Shown here piece by piece: positions 10,691 through 21,364 of a stretch of DNA of 64,000 bases. Under the pieces are notes generated by a model. That model was not told where the DNA came from. It was given only the letters and a program-made list of their open reading frames with translations, and did no database searches. The DNA is taken from assembly GCA_958510825.1 (NCBI GenBank), contig OY294047.1, positions 4,278,001 through 4,342,000 of the forward strand, given 5' to 3'. Positions within the stretch are counted from its first letter, which is position 1. Every line of letters starts with the position of its first letter. The translations under genes and the position numbers were made by a program. The stretch comes from Brachypterus glaber (Eukaryota; Arthropoda; Insecta; Coleoptera; Kateretidae).

Positions 10691-10959
10691 TGCTTAGCAG
10701 TCCATTATACCGGGTGTTTTTTTTTTAACCTGAAACTTTCAAATTTCTCAAATACTATGCATTTTAGAAAAAAAAATGTCGGACAAAATTTGTTTATTTT
10801 AATGGTGGAAACAAAATGGCGTATCTATTTTTTTACGGATATTTACGTTGTCAAGGTCATTTCAAGGTCAACTTTGTTTTTTTAAGTACAAACATATATT
10901 TTTTTTACTGTTATTTAATTCCCCTCAAAAAAATAAAAATCAAAGTTAAAAAAGTTGCA

Positions 10960-11170
10960 TCTCCGACGAACTTGACTAGTCAATCCCTCTGTATTTTGAG
11001 CCACTGAATCCGAATCTGAAGTCGGAATTTGAAAATTAGCTCCCATAAACCATAACCTCAAAAAACATACTTTTCGCAATAATATGATATGTTTTTTGAG
11101 GTTGTGGTAAAAATGAAAGCTAACTTTTAAATTTCGACAGATTCGGACAAAAATTTAGATTTTTTTAAAA
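10960..11170. mobile_element. Decayed relative of the CACAG-ended elements, with hairpin
   Basis: CTGTATTTTGAGCCACTGAA then TCCGAATCTGAAGTCGG matches the core of the elements at 34385 and 53395. A hairpin at 11048-11105 pairs CCATAACCTCAAAAAACATA with TATGTTTTTTGAGGTTGTGG; the same CATAACCTCAAAAAACA block occurs in the 53395 element. Ends are lost. Confidence 0.5.
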
Positions 11171-11289
11171 AGTTTTTACAAAAATATTTTTTTTTATTTT
11201 TTTTTTAAACTTTAACGTTTTTTTTTAACTCTAAAGTTCTTTGAAAAAAAAAATGTACATTTTTATTTTTTTTTTTACATATTTTTTTT

Positions 11290-11390
11290 TGAGTATTTGG
11301 GAAAATGAAATATACCATTTACTGTAAATAGAATATAATGGAATGCGTAGCATTACATAACTTCACGGCTTGTTTACATTTCCTGCAGGA
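11290..11390 (-). repeat. Dispersed repeat, inverted copy at 36388
   Basis: About 95 bp reading, on the minus strand, AACAAGCCGTGAAGTTATGT, then AATGCTACGCATTCCATTA and GGTATATTTCATTTTCCCAA; 36388-36478 matches it. No ends or coding capacity recognised. Confidence 0.75.
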
Positions 11391-11925
11391 TAATAATTAT
11401 AAATGTTAAATTCGTGTTAGTCAAAACCCACAAATTTGCAGTGTCAGATTTGAACACCATTAACCGCCTTATGGAATAGTATGCTAAGAAATGGAGCCAA
11501 AATTTATGCAAGTGGGTGAAATTGAGCATGATTCATGATCCTGTTGTGCAAACTTTACATTATTTACAGTGCAAACGCTGAACAACAAGTCGTGAAGATG
11601 TTGAATGCTTCGCACTCTATTGTGTATACTCCTTGAAGTTTGATTTTGTTTGGAGAAACTCAAATGGGACACTTCCCCTGGCGAGTCAATTATTGAAAAC
11701 TTCCCAAACTGTTCTAGGTAAAACTCAATGCTAAAAGTTCACCTTCCAGCAAACAGATGTCACAACTATAAAAAAAAATACAAAACAAAAGTTCTAGCCT
11801 TTGTGAACAAATGTTTTTTTAATAAACAGTTTGCCTGTAATCTAAGTGCAACAATTTTAGTACTGAATACATATTATTACATAATATGTTTAACTGCATG
11901 ATATAAAAATAAATTAGAGTTAAAA
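11391..11925. other. Stretch without recognised feature
   Basis: A mildly GC-richer patch at 11455-11700 gives only a 62-codon frame on the minus strand that I do not recognise and do not support as a gene. Confidence 0.5.
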
Positions 11926-11927
11926 TA

Positions 11928-12659
11928 CAGGGTGATCCATAACTGGCATGCCAAAATTTAAGAGGTAATTCTAGATCCAAAAATATAAAAAAAAGTTCCT
12001 ATAAAGGTTGGTCCGGAAATGAGCCCTAAGGGATCTGGGGCCCTTTAAAATTGTAATAAAAATAAGGTTTTTAATTAATAACTCGGGTACCGTTTAAGCT
12101 AGAGCGGCGAGCTTTTGCATGTATACTAGTATTAATAAGGGCAATAAGTTTATGTTAATTTATTTTTTTAATTTATCCAGAGGCGTGCCCAGACGGACAA
12201 AATATATGAGGCTTAAAACATTTTTGCCCCAAACTTTTCTATGTGTATGTTTTTTGGATTTGTTGTAAAAAATATAGATTTCTAGAGTAAAAATACATAT
12301 AAAATATCATATAGTGTAACACTGTAGGAGCAACCGTTATCAAAAAAAATGCAATTAAGAGGAAGTAACATTTTGTGCCACCAAAAACGTTACTTTTTAA
12401 AAGGCTATTACTCCTTTAATATTAAATTTAGGTGTTTTGGTGTATAATACTTTTTTGCTCAGTTTTAAATGAAGAATCACCCTGCAGCATTAAAATTTTA
12501 TTGGTGCTTTTTTTTGTTCCCCATTCAATACGTCATCTTCGAAGGGCCGTAGCTCCCTTAGGGCTCATTTCCGGACCAACCTTTATAGAAACTTTTTTTC
12601 ATATTTTTGGATGTAGAATCACCTCTTAAATTTCGGTATGCGAGTTCTGGAACAGGCTG
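11928..12659. mobile_element. 732-bp TA-flanked element with CAGGGTG ends
   Basis: The inverted ends start CAGGGTGATCCATAACTGGC and continue about 120 bp, mirrored at 12540-12659, including AGGTTGGTCCGGAAATGAGC. TA lies at 11926-11927 and 12660-12661. The internal part (AGGCGTGCCCAGACGGACAA) reappears as a fragment at 45507-45605. Related CAGGGTG ends delimit 17106-18401 and the right end of the mariner-like remnant at 48599. No transposase inside. Confidence 0.8.
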
Positions 12660-12753
12660 TATAAATAGTTTTTAATGCTTATATTGGCTACTCTGATTAC
12701 TTTGTCCTTCTTACTTTGGCTAAACTGTTAGAAAGAGATAGCACTGTAGAACT

Positions 12754-12766
12754 AATTTTGACGGTC
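12754..12766 (+). repeat. Target-site duplication, left copy
   Basis: AATTTTGACGGTC here is repeated exactly at 13208-13220, directly flanking the retroposon between them. Confidence 0.92.
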
Positions 12767-13207
12767 CAGTTACAGCGTGGCCTTTGAAAGGGACCGGTGT
12801 AGCCTTCTTGGCACATTCCAGTGCAGCGAATTCGCCATCTTTTATGATGTGCCTTGTGTACTTTTGTTTTGCCATCTTCTATGATGTGCCTAGAGTATTT
12901 TTATATTAATGTATTATGTACAAGTTAAAGTGAACCATATATTTATGGTTATTAATCGTGTGAACTGTTGAATGAAAGTTAATAATAATGGACGCTTGAA
13001 GATATTATTTTTGTGTGTTTTTAATGATAACTTTTTATATTAGCGTGGAAATTACTACAGTAGTAATTTATCAGTGATAGTGCCCAAGGATACATATCCG
13101 ATTAGTACTTGCGCACTGAAAACCTCATGATTATATAGAGAAACACTGGTTAATTATTCGGAAGAAAAAGATCAAATAAATAGAGAGAAAGAGAGAGAGA
13201 CAGAGAG
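12767..13207 (+). mobile_element. Short retroposon with GA-rich tail and 13-bp TSD
   Basis: A 13-bp direct repeat brackets a 441-bp unit that starts CAGTTACAGCGTGGCCTTTG and ends GATCAAATAAAT followed by a GAGA-rich tail (13181-13207). A second copy at 29825-30243 begins at the same base and ends AAATAAAAAAATG. The long TSD and simple-sequence tail show target-primed reverse transcription. I see no clear Pol III A and B boxes and no open frame, so this is either an unusual SINE or the 3' end of a LINE truncated twice at the same place. Confidence 0.85.
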
Positions 13208-13220
13208 AATTTTGACGGTC
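13208..13220 (+). repeat. Target-site duplication, right copy
   Basis: An exact copy of 12754-12766 follows the GA-rich tail. Confidence 0.92.
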
Positions 13221-14325
13221 TTTGTCGTCAAGAAACTATCATACTAATTCTATACCAAGACTTGATAACCAAGTACTGCCACTAATAAGCAAAACTGCCT
13301 AATTTAAAAAGCAAGGCGAAGTTTTTCGCTGTTACCAATACAACCCGCATGTGACATGTTACCGGCGCACAGTGGGAATTTTCAAGACGGTAAATTTTGA
13401 ATAGATCTTCCATTTTTTTTTTAAGAACTTGTTAAGACTTGTACTTTCATAACCTACGTAGGTACGCAGTACTGCTACAAATTTGATTTGATGCATAACA
13501 ATTGAGTGCTAAGAGGTTAAGTTGTCAGATTACAAGTTTTTCATTTATTTCAGAGAAGAATATTTAGGGTTTTTGAGGTTGCTAAAAAATTAAAATTTAA
13601 AATGGCGCATCCAATATGGGGTCGAAATTTTAAAGACTGTCAGACTGTCTGTATTAGGTACAAACCCTATATTAGGTACTTTTCCAGATGTATCATTGCG
13701 AAGAGATTACAAGAAAATGTCTTGCTCATCGTAGTGTAAAATATCTGTATTTAACTGTGCCTGACTATCCATTGTCTAAGATCCTGAGAACTTCTCCTTC
13801 GCACTAAATTAACATCTAAATATCAGAGCGTGCTGCACTGTACTGATGCCCCAAGGCTTATTGTCGTATTACTTATTACAATTTTATGGTAATACGGGAT
13901 GTTTAATTACGGTTTTGTAAAATAAATCGAAAGAAATTTGAGTATTTTTTGCAAGAGTTCCAGAATCCTTTCAAAAAAAATATTTCTTCCAGCTAAAGAC
14001 TTGACCACAGCTATTTATAGATTGAAGGACAAGGGACTCCCTTGGGCCTTGAAGGGAGATACATATCGCCCTGTTGATTTCGAAACATCGTATCTGCGAA
14101 AAAAATATTTTCGGTTTCTTCTACTAATCAACTCTGTACATGATGCTTGGTAACTTATACAAACTTCGATTTATTACTCGAATATAGCGTAATTTTCAAT
14201 CTAAGTGGAGTTTGTAGAGTTAGTCAGATAAAATGTTTCGCAATTTACAGGGCGCTATTAAATAAAAAAGTGGTGAGGCCTAGAAGGGAATAGTGCTCAG
14301 ATTTTTTGATATTTAAAAAATTTTA
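13221..14325. other. Stretch without recognised gene
   Basis: Mostly ordinary AT-rich sequence. Between 13960 and 14153 a plus-strand frame reads KDLTTAIYRLKDKGLPWALK and continues about 25 codons. It looks mildly protein-like but short, and I cannot assign it. Confidence 0.4.
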
Positions 14326-14333
14326 ATATTAGG

Positions 14334-14591
14334 CGAGGGGTTTTTTTATTAAAAAAAAGTGTACAAGGATTGTGAGAATCAAAGGATTGGGGAAGATTGT
14401 CAAAGAGATTGTGAAAGATTGTACAACATATTAATGAAGATTGTTAAAGATTGTGGGAAGATTATAGATGATTGTGGAAGATTGTAGATGATTGTGGAGG
14501 ATTGTAGATGATTGTGTAAGAAGAAATTGCCAAGGATTGTACAAGCTTGTTGGATAGTTGTACAAGGATTGTCCAATAAATAAACCCCTCG
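14334..14591. mobile_element. 258-bp element with 8-bp TSD and GATTGT repeat interior
   Basis: The ends are CGAGGGGTTTTTTTATT and its near-perfect inverse AATAAATAAACCCCTCG. The flanking octamer ATATTAGG is repeated exactly at 14326-14333 and 14592-14599, as made by hAT and P-type transposases. The interior consists largely of GATTGT units, including about three tandem GATTGTGGAAGATTGTAGAT-type 20-mers. No coding capacity. Confidence 0.85.
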
Positions 14592-14729
14592 ATATTAGGT
14601 TATGTCATGCTTGACAGTAATTTTGACAAAAAGAAAAAGTAAGGCTATCCTGTCTTAGCCGTACATGATATTTGACGGTTAGGTGCTCATTACATGATAA
14701 GCCATATAATTTGAGGTTATGAATAAGAA

Positions 14730-14812
14730 CCGTCATTTATTACTAATAATAAATTATAATTTATTAATAATTAATTAATAATTATTAGTAATTAATTAAT
14801 TAATTAATTAAT
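14730..14812. repeat. ATTA/TAATTAAT-rich low-complexity tract
   Basis: Runs of TTAATTAATTAATTAAT and related palindromic A/T sequence. Confidence 0.9.
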
Positions 14813-14919
14813 ATTGATTATTAAACGACGTTGCCTTTTGCAATAAAAATTCATATTAAAATCACTGCATGCATCTGATTTTTTACTAGAAAGAAATAAA
14901 GGTATATTTACACCGTTAA

Positions 14920-15057
14920 GGGCATATCCACAGGCTCGCATAACAGCATAACAATGCGATGCCGTGATTGGCTTGATGTGCCGCCATGTATCTTTTAAGC
15001 CAATCACGGCATCGCATTCTTATGTTTTATGATCTTATGCAAGCTTCTGGATAGCCC
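14920..15057. mobile_element. 138-bp hairpin MITE with TTAA target duplication
   Basis: TTAA stands on both sides (14916-14919, 15058-15061). The ends pair GGGCATATCCACAGGCTCGC with GCAAGCTTCTGGATAGCCC, and an inner stem pairs ATGCGATGCCGTGATTGGCT with AGCCAATCACGGCATCGCAT, leaving a 22-nt loop. TTAA targets are used by piggyBac, Kolobok and Sola3; GGGC ends do not decide between them. Confidence 0.85.
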
Positions 15058-15061
15058 TTAA

Positions 15062-15508
15062 AAAAACGACATTCTACTTCTTTTTAGTGAGCATAATACT
15101 TAAGATGTAAAAATTTTAGAGAAATTAAAGAATTGAGTACCTAGGTATAAGGTGGGATGGAAAACTGCCTCAAACTAGTTTAAAATTTCAGGGATGGAAA
15201 ATTCACGAAAGGTCTAAAAATTCAGATATGTAGACACTCCATCCCAGTAAATCTTTGGAGAAAGAAAAGAGAATAGAAGAAACTCTGGGATTACAGAACA
15301 TTTACAGCTAAATTTTAATTCCCTCGCCGCATAGATGGCGCTGGTATTTGTAACTACATTTGTGTTGATATTGATATTTTTGCAATAAACGTTTTTCCCA
15401 ATAGAAATATTTTATCTTTGGCTATAAATAAATTATTATATAATTATCTAATGCAAAATTATAAAACAACCGAGTAGTTTTAAGGTCCAACTACAAGTTT
15501 GTGGCTCT
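15062..15508. other. Stretch without recognised feature
   Basis: Ordinary AT-rich sequence. A TGGGATGGA / TCCATCCCA pair at about 15155 and 15238 may be a decayed inverted repeat. Confidence 0.4.
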
Positions 15509-15775
15509 TGGGAGGCATAGCGTAGTGGCTGGCGCGTGTACATAGCAAGCCTACTAGCGTGAGTTCGATTCTCATTGACGCTGATTTGCCTTTTTTAGTT
15601 AATTAATAATTGAAATTTTGCGAAGGCGATAAGTGAAACGGACACTCCCTATAAACTGGTTCGAAAGTCAGTATAAGCCGGTGGTTCCCTCTACTACTAG
15701 CCCACACAAGTCCTGGACTTAGGGGATGCTTAATTAAGTAGAATAGTACGAGGTTAATAAAACATGTAATGTAAT
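15509..15775 (+). mobile_element. tRNA-derived SINE, copy 1
   Basis: The head TGGGAGGCATAGCGTAGTGG carries a Pol III A box (TAGCGTAGTGG, 15518-15528) and a B box (GTTCGATTCTC, 15563-15573) at tRNA-like spacing. The body then reads AAGTGAAACGGACACTCCCT and CCGGTGGTTCCCTCTACTAC to ACGAGGTTAATAAAACATG, with an A/T-rich tail. A second copy at 36487-36793 differs in the head but is nearly identical over about the last 100 bases and has an AAAC tail. The head is too diverged to be a working tRNA gene. Confidence 0.9.
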
Positions 15776-15807
15776 AAAAATATAATACTAATTAAATTAT
15801 AAACTAA

Positions 15808-16020
15808 TTAAATCATTAAAAATACAACAAATCGTCTAGTTCTCTCAATGCTGCGCGCTCGTTTGTCTTGCCTTTGCATCATATGACGCGCTACGGCTTC
15901 CTGCCTGCTTCTTAAACGCGCTAGAAGCTCTTCCAAGTTCCCAGCGCACACCAGTTTATGAATTATTATAGTCTTAATTAGTTGAGTAATTGCCTTTAGT
16001 TGTGAACTAGTTATTATCAC
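15808..16020 (-). CDS. Short GC-richer open frame, unrecognised
   Basis: A 70-codon minus-strand frame from an ATG contains a basic, probably helical segment (NLEELLARLRSRQEAVARHM then MQRQDKRARSIERTRRF). It is GC-richer than its neighbours. Charged N-termini like this occur in Harbinger-type transposase genes, but there is no diagnostic motif and the frame ends soon after. Most likely a transposon gene fragment. Confidence 0.25.
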   Translation of the reverse strand: MIITSSQLKAITQLIKTIIIHKLVCAGNLEELLARLRSRQEAVARHMMQRQDKRARSIERTRRFVVFLMI

Positions 16021-16477
16021 GCGAAGTGAAAAGGAAAAAGTTCTATAGGACGGTTTTTTAGAAATTTACTTTTTTACACTGTAAAAAAGTTTATAACACA
16101 CCTTCAAAGGCATATATGATGCTTATTGAGAGATATGTATTTAACAGTAATATTCGCATTTTTTTTATATCAGAGACCTTTTGCTTGAAAATTATTCTAG
16201 CATATAAAATACACGAGAACAGTTTTCTTAAAGCTAAATATTTTTGATGCACAAGAACAAAATTATCAAATAACTCAAGTTATACGCGCAGATTTTTTGC
16301 GTTTATGATTTTTGTGTTTTACGAGTAAAATTAACAAAAAAAATATATTTTTTCAAAGGGTTTTTATCTTTTCTGGCTTAAAGGCCACGATAAATTTCGT
16401 GCCGTATAAATATATAGAATACAAGGCACTACTATAAAACCACTATAAGACCACTAACACATAGTACATGATGCACT
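16021..16477. other. Stretch without recognised gene
   Basis: AT-rich. A small hairpin ACTTTTTTACACTGTAAAAA lies at 16069-16091. TACTGTAA/CTGTAAATTT motifs also cluster at 19028-19420, so the 16483-19022 palindrome may have inserted into an older element with CTGTAAA motifs. Confidence 0.4.
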
Positions 16478-17105
16478 CTTTGAGCTTAGCAGGGTAAGCA
16501 GGTAAAAAGTGCCCCAGCCCGATTGGAGCTGAGTATTTGTGCAAAAGTTAGCTCCCATAGAGGTCAGTTAATTCCCAGATTTTCAGCCCCCAACGACCCC
16601 CAGGGGGGTCAGAATTAATTTTTTTAGTCCGACATGAATCATTTTTTTCTCCGGTCCTGCTGATCCGATTGACTTCAAATTTGGAACACATAATAAGGAC
16701 TATAGGGATAGTCTACAAAAAAAATATTGTCGATTTGCGACTATTCTAACCTATAAAAAAAATCACTTGTATTTTTTGAAGGGCCGAAAAGGCCCATTTT
16801 TGGCCGAACACACCCGCCATTTTTTTTTATGTTATGTATTCGTATTCGATCTAAAACATATCAAAAATTTAATTTTTTTCATGTGTTAGAACAGTGTCAA
16901 AAAAAATAAAAACTGCGTCAGGTACGCATTTGTAGTAGTATAGAATTAAGAATATTATTTGGAATAATCGAATTTTTATTTAATATAAATAGGTCCAAAA
17001 ATAAATATTGAAAATAAATAACAAAAAATGTTTATTCTAAGAAACCAAGCAAAATTACAATCATAGTCAATTGACTATCATAAAAATTAAAGTGTAAAGT
17101 ATATA

Positions 17106-18401
17106 CAGGGTGTATTTGAAATAGTGTAGGAAATTTTAACAGGTGATTCTACATGATAAAATATGACAAAAAGTTCCTATAAATATATGTCTAAGAATGC
17201 GTCATAAGGGCTAAAAAAAAAATTGGCTAAAAAAATCGGTTTTTATTTAATAACTCAGGAACCCTTTGAGATATATTAACGAGGTTTTGCACGTCAATTA
17301 ATCCTAATAAGGCCCATCTTTGTATGTCATTTTCACGTACTTATTTAAACCAGGGGTGTGCGAAACGGGGGGGCCTTATCAGTTTTTTGTCCCAAACTTT
17401 TTTCTGTGTAACTTTTTTGCAATTCTATTTTTGAAATATGATTCCTCAGGTCAAAATACATAAAAAAGGTACTCTTGTTGTAATACTGTAGGATTCACGT
17501 ACTTATTTAAACCAGGGGTGTGCGAAACAGGGGGGCCTTATCAGTTTTTTGTCCCAAACTTTTTTCTGTGTAACTTTTTTGCAATTCTATTTTTGAAATA
17601 TGATTCCTCAGGTCAAAATACATAAAAAAGGTACTCTTGTTGTAATACTGTAGGATTAACCGTTTTCGAGAAAAGTTCATTTGAATGTGAAATTTCACGG
17701 TTTGAGGACGAAAAATTAAATACTAAAATGTCGAAAACCAAAATTTTAATGATGCAATGTTATTCTTCATCAAAAACTAAGAAAAAAAGTTTCCATACAT
17801 GTAGGTCGAAAAAACGCTTTTAAAGCAGACCATAGCTCCATTAGGATTGATTTTTGGAAGTACCTGTATATGAGGTTTTTTTCTTAGTTTTTAATGTACA
17901 TTCGCCCTGCATCATTAAAATTTTGGTTTTCAACATTTTAGTATTTAATTTTTCGTCCTCGAACCGTGGAATTTCACCTTGAAATGAATTTTTCTCGAAA
18001 ACGGTTAATCCTACAGTATTACAACAAGAGTACCTTTTTTATGTACTTTGACCTGAGGAATCATATTTAAAAAATAAAATTGCAAAAAAGTTACACAGAA
18101 AAAAGTTTGGGACAAAAAACTGATAAGTCCCCCCCGTTTCGCACACCCCTGGTTGAAATAAGTACATGAAAATAACACATAAAACGGGCCTTGGTAGGAT
18201 TAGTTGACGTGCAAAATCTCGTTGATATATCTCAAAGGGTTCCTGTGTTATTAAATAAAAACCGATTATTTTAGCCAATTTCAAAGGGGCGTAGCTCCCT
18301 TATGACGCATTCTTAGACATATATTTATAGGAACTTTTTGTCATATTTTATCATGTAGAATCACCTGTTAAAATTTCCTACGCTATTTAAAATACACCCT
18401 G
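17106..18401. mobile_element. CAGGGTG-ended TA-flanked segment at the centre of the giant palindrome
   Basis: The ends CAGGGTGTATTTGAAATAGT and its inverse are flanked by TA (17104-17105, 18402-18403) and resemble the element at 11928-12659, including AAGTTCCTATAAA and a (G/C)AGGTGATTCTA block. A single-arm relative lies at 38716-39216. The outer arms of the palindrome continue beyond these ends without a break. Confidence 0.65.
17331..17656 (+). repeat. 163-bp tandem duplication in the left arm
   Basis: The block from TTCACGTACTTATTTAAACC to ACTGTAGGATT is repeated head to tail with few changes (for example AAACGGGG versus AAACAGGG). The right arm of the palindrome has it once, so the duplication happened after the palindrome formed. 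Confidence 0.9.
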
Positions 18402-19027
18402 TATATACTTTACACTTTCATTTTTATGATCCTCAACTGACTATGATTTTAATTTTGCTTGGTTTCTTAGAATAAACATTTTTTGTTATTTATTTTTAAT
18501 ATTTATTTTTGGACCTATTTATATTAAATAAAAATTCGATTATTCCAAATATTATTCTTAATTCTATACTACTACAAATGCGTACCTGACGCAGTTTTTA
18601 TTTTTTTTGACATTGTTCTAACACATGAAAAAAATTAAATTTTTGATATGTTTTAGATCGAGTACGAATACATAACATAAAAAAAAATGGCGGGTGTGTT
18701 CGGCCAAAAATGGGCCTTTTCGGCCCTTCAAAAAATACAAGTGATTTTTTTTATAGGTTAGAATAGTCGCAAATCGACAATATTTTTTTTAGACTAGCCC
18801 TATAGTCCTTATTATGTGTTCCAAATTTAAAGTCAATCGGATCAGCAGAACCGGAAAAAAAAATGATTCATGTCGAACTAAAAAAATTAATTCTGACCCC
18901 CCTGGGGGTCGTTGGGGGCTGAAAATCTGGGAATTAACTGACCTCTATGGGAGCTAACTTTTGCACAAATACTCAGCTCAAATCGGGCTGGGGCACTTTT
19001 TACCTGCTTACCCTGCTAAGCTCTTTG

Positions 19028-19668
19028 TCCGTCAATCTTACAGTAGTTTTAACTGTAATAGTTAAAGCAAATTTACAATGTCAGAATGTGAATTTACAAT
19101 ATTTATTAAATTAACCCCAATATTACTGGGTTTAGTAAAATCTCAGCTCTTTTCCTGTCGGTACAATAATTTTGCATTAAAATTTAGACAGACAGTCCCG
19201 AAATTTACAAGAGCCCATAATAATGCTTGAAATACTTATTAAACTCGCTGCTTAAATTACTGTGAAATCACAAGTAAAAAATTCACATTTTTACAGATAA
19301 CTGTGAATTTACAGTACTGATTTAAATTTACCACTTTCTTTGCTGGCAACATATGACCTACTTTATTTGCTGTAAAATTACCATATTTGCATTTACAGTG
19401 TGAGGCACATATGGGTTATCACGCTGTAATTTGGTACTTGTCAATTCTATTACCTTCCTCTTTTCTTAATATTTTCAAAATATAAAATAAAATATTAAAT
19501 ATGCATATTGGTCCCTTAGTAAAAGCCCTAGTAAAAAGCAAAAGCAACCGCATATTTACCTTTAATATTACCTTTCCAAATTTGCCTGTGAGACAAAAAA
19601 ATAAAAATAAAACAAATACAAAATTGGCGAAATGAGCTTTACTGTTGAATAACAGGCTTAACGGCTAG
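19028..19668. other. Stretch without gene; CTGTAAA-type motifs
   Basis: Repeated TTTACA/TGTAAA motifs (AATTTACAATG, TGTGAATTTACAGTACTG, CATTTACAGTGTGAGGC) suggest a decayed transposon, but no ends are definable. Confidence 0.4.
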
Positions 19669-19670
19669 TA

Positions 19671-20574
19671 GAGGAAAGTCGCCTAATTTCGGATACCATT
19701 TACAATGTATTCAATATTTAATACTCGGTATTACTTTTTGATATTTTTTTTATATAACCAGATACAACTTATTATAGCGAACCATGATTTATTATAAAAG
19801 CAATTTTATTACAGTTTATTTTTTCCAAAAAACACGGTTAAAAAAAATCAGCGCATTTTTGTGCATTTGAAAAAGGGCTCCTAATTTCGGACATATCCGA
19901 AAAATTTTTTTCAAGAGTAGATCTGGATCCCATTGCTTATGTTTCTTGTTATTCCTTCACATTTAAGACGTAATTTAATCATTAAGCGATTTTTCTACGA
20001 AATACTATAGGAACTATAATTTTAGATTCCCAATTTCGAATATCTTAGTATCTTAGGTAATTTTCGTTTTTTCAAAATTGTTTATCTTAGTTTGTTGTAT
20101 CATTATAAAAATAATAATTAATGGTTGGTTATCCTGAATAATAATTACCTTGCGGATATCCGAAATTGGGAATCAAATGCACAAAAATGGTCTATCCGAA
20201 ATTAGGCAACTTTCTGCTTTTTAGATTAGAAATTTGTAGAATGTTTACGTTTTCAAATTGCTTAATTATGAATAGTGGATCAACTTAACTAATTTCATAA
20301 CTTACTCAAGACAGAATCACGAACTTTTATAACGATTATTTATAAAATAAACAAGCATAATAATGCAACTGAGCACAAAACTGCCATTTGCAATATAAAC
20401 GATTTGTGCTGCCATTTAAAGGGGAGAAGCTCTACCGTTATCATATTACAGGACGGATTTAGTTTGACTTTTGGCTTCACATAAAAGTAGGTTTCTGTTT
20501 ACCTTTGCAGATAGTATCTTAAATACACTACTATCCGAAATTTGGAAACCATCCGAAATTAGGCGCATTTCCTC
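19671..20574. mobile_element. 904-bp TA-flanked element with repeated ATCCGAAATTAGG motif
   Basis: The inverted ends GAGGAAA(G/T)(T/G)CGCCTAATTTCGGA are flanked by TA (19669-19670, 20575-20576). The motif ATCCGAAATTAGG or its inverse recurs at about 19684, 19880, 20157, 20193, 20531 and 20551. The repeats look like multiple transposase-binding sites. Tc1/mariner-type by TSD; no transposase remains. Confidence 0.82.
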
Positions 20575-20576
20575 TA

Positions 20577-21081
20577 TATAAATATAAAACCAAAATTTAA
20601 ATTATTGTTTCGTCGGATTCAAATATAAAAATTGACATGCCTCGGCGTTTTTGAAAAAAATTAATATTTTGCTTTACCTGTCTATTTCGTTTTAAATATA
20701 AAAATGTCGTATGGAACCTTTTTGTCGTCTCACCTCGCGATAAGACTAGCTGTGCCCCAATGAATTATGCAAATTGTACGTTACAAGGGAACTATAATAA
20801 CGCCTTCTTTGCCTTCGCGATCGCGATTATAATTAATATTCAAGCAAGTTTTACGTATCAAAATCAACGTAGTCATTATAAGAGCCATCTTTTGTAATCT
20901 ATCATATTGTATGTGCCTATAGCGTATACGCTACTATGGCGATTTTTAAGTAGCCACATTGTGGCTGCCACAAGAACTGATTGCTGATTTATTTTCTTTC
21001 TACTAGTCATAGATCCATATCTCACATGAAAAAATATTTATTTAAAATACAAGTGAGTTAAGTCAGATATTACCCATGAGA
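20577..21081. other. Stretch without recognised feature
   Basis: AT-rich, no frame or repeat I can support. Confidence 0.5.
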
Positions 21082-21217
21082 AATAGTATATTATTCAATG
21101 AGCGTATAATAATTGCTATTAATCCATGAGGGTGAATTTTGGGACACGAGCCGATAGGCGAAAGGCCTAATCACCCGAATGATTAAAAGCTATTATACAC
21201 GGGTAGAATACTATACT
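21082..21217. repeat. Hairpin module with CpG-containing centre
   Basis: AATAGTATATTATTCAATGA at the left pairs imperfectly with the segment ending GGGTAGAATACTATACT. The inner arms pair TTAATC with GATTAAAAG, around a GC-richer centre (GGACACGAGCCGATAGGCGA). Bounded by TAGTATA and TACTATA like the other modules. Confidence 0.6.
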
Positions 21218-21262
21218 TTATCCAGGGCTGTTTTGAAGCTTAAACGGTTTATTTTTACTGGC

Positions 21263-21290
21263 CCGTGATTAATAGGCCTATTAATCACGG
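21263..21290. repeat. Perfect 28-bp palindrome
   Basis: The arm CCGTGATTAATAGG is followed directly by its exact inverse CCTATTAATCACGG with no mismatch and no loop. It lies between a hairpin module and the 3' tail of a LINE. Confidence 0.93.
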
Positions 21291-21314
21291 CCGTGGATAA
21301 AATTCTTTAATTTT

Positions 21315-21318
<4 letters not shown>

Positions 21319-21362
<44 letters not shown>
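21319..21362 (-). repeat. TAA/TTA microsatellite, LINE 3' tail
   Basis: About 15 trinucleotide units. On the minus strand it follows GGAAATAAAG, a polyadenylation-type signal, so it is best read as the simple-sequence tail of the LINE to its right. Confidence 0.85.

Positions 21363-21364
<2 letters not shown>

Larger units (their letters stand above)
16483..19022. mobile_element. 2.54-kb giant foldback with 5-bp flanking duplication
   Basis: The sequence from 16483 (AGCTTAGCAGGGTAAGCAGG) is mirrored almost base for base to 19022 (CCTGCTTACCCTGCTAAGCT). CTTTG flanks both ends (16478-16482, 19023-19027). Only about 65 bp near 17815-17880 are unpaired. The left arm has an extra tandem copy of about 163 bp that the right arm lacks. 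Arm identity is high (few single-base changes), so it is young or kept alike by conversion. Open frames inside are mirror images. Superfamily unknown. Confidence 0.88.

Noticed and set aside
15509..15581. Possible tRNA gene
   Set aside because: A and B boxes are present, but no acceptor stem can be formed, and the unit continues into a 3' part shared with another SINE copy.
17507..18284. Open frames of 63 and 81 codons
   Set aside because: Both fall in mirrored arms of the giant palindrome and have no protein-like features.
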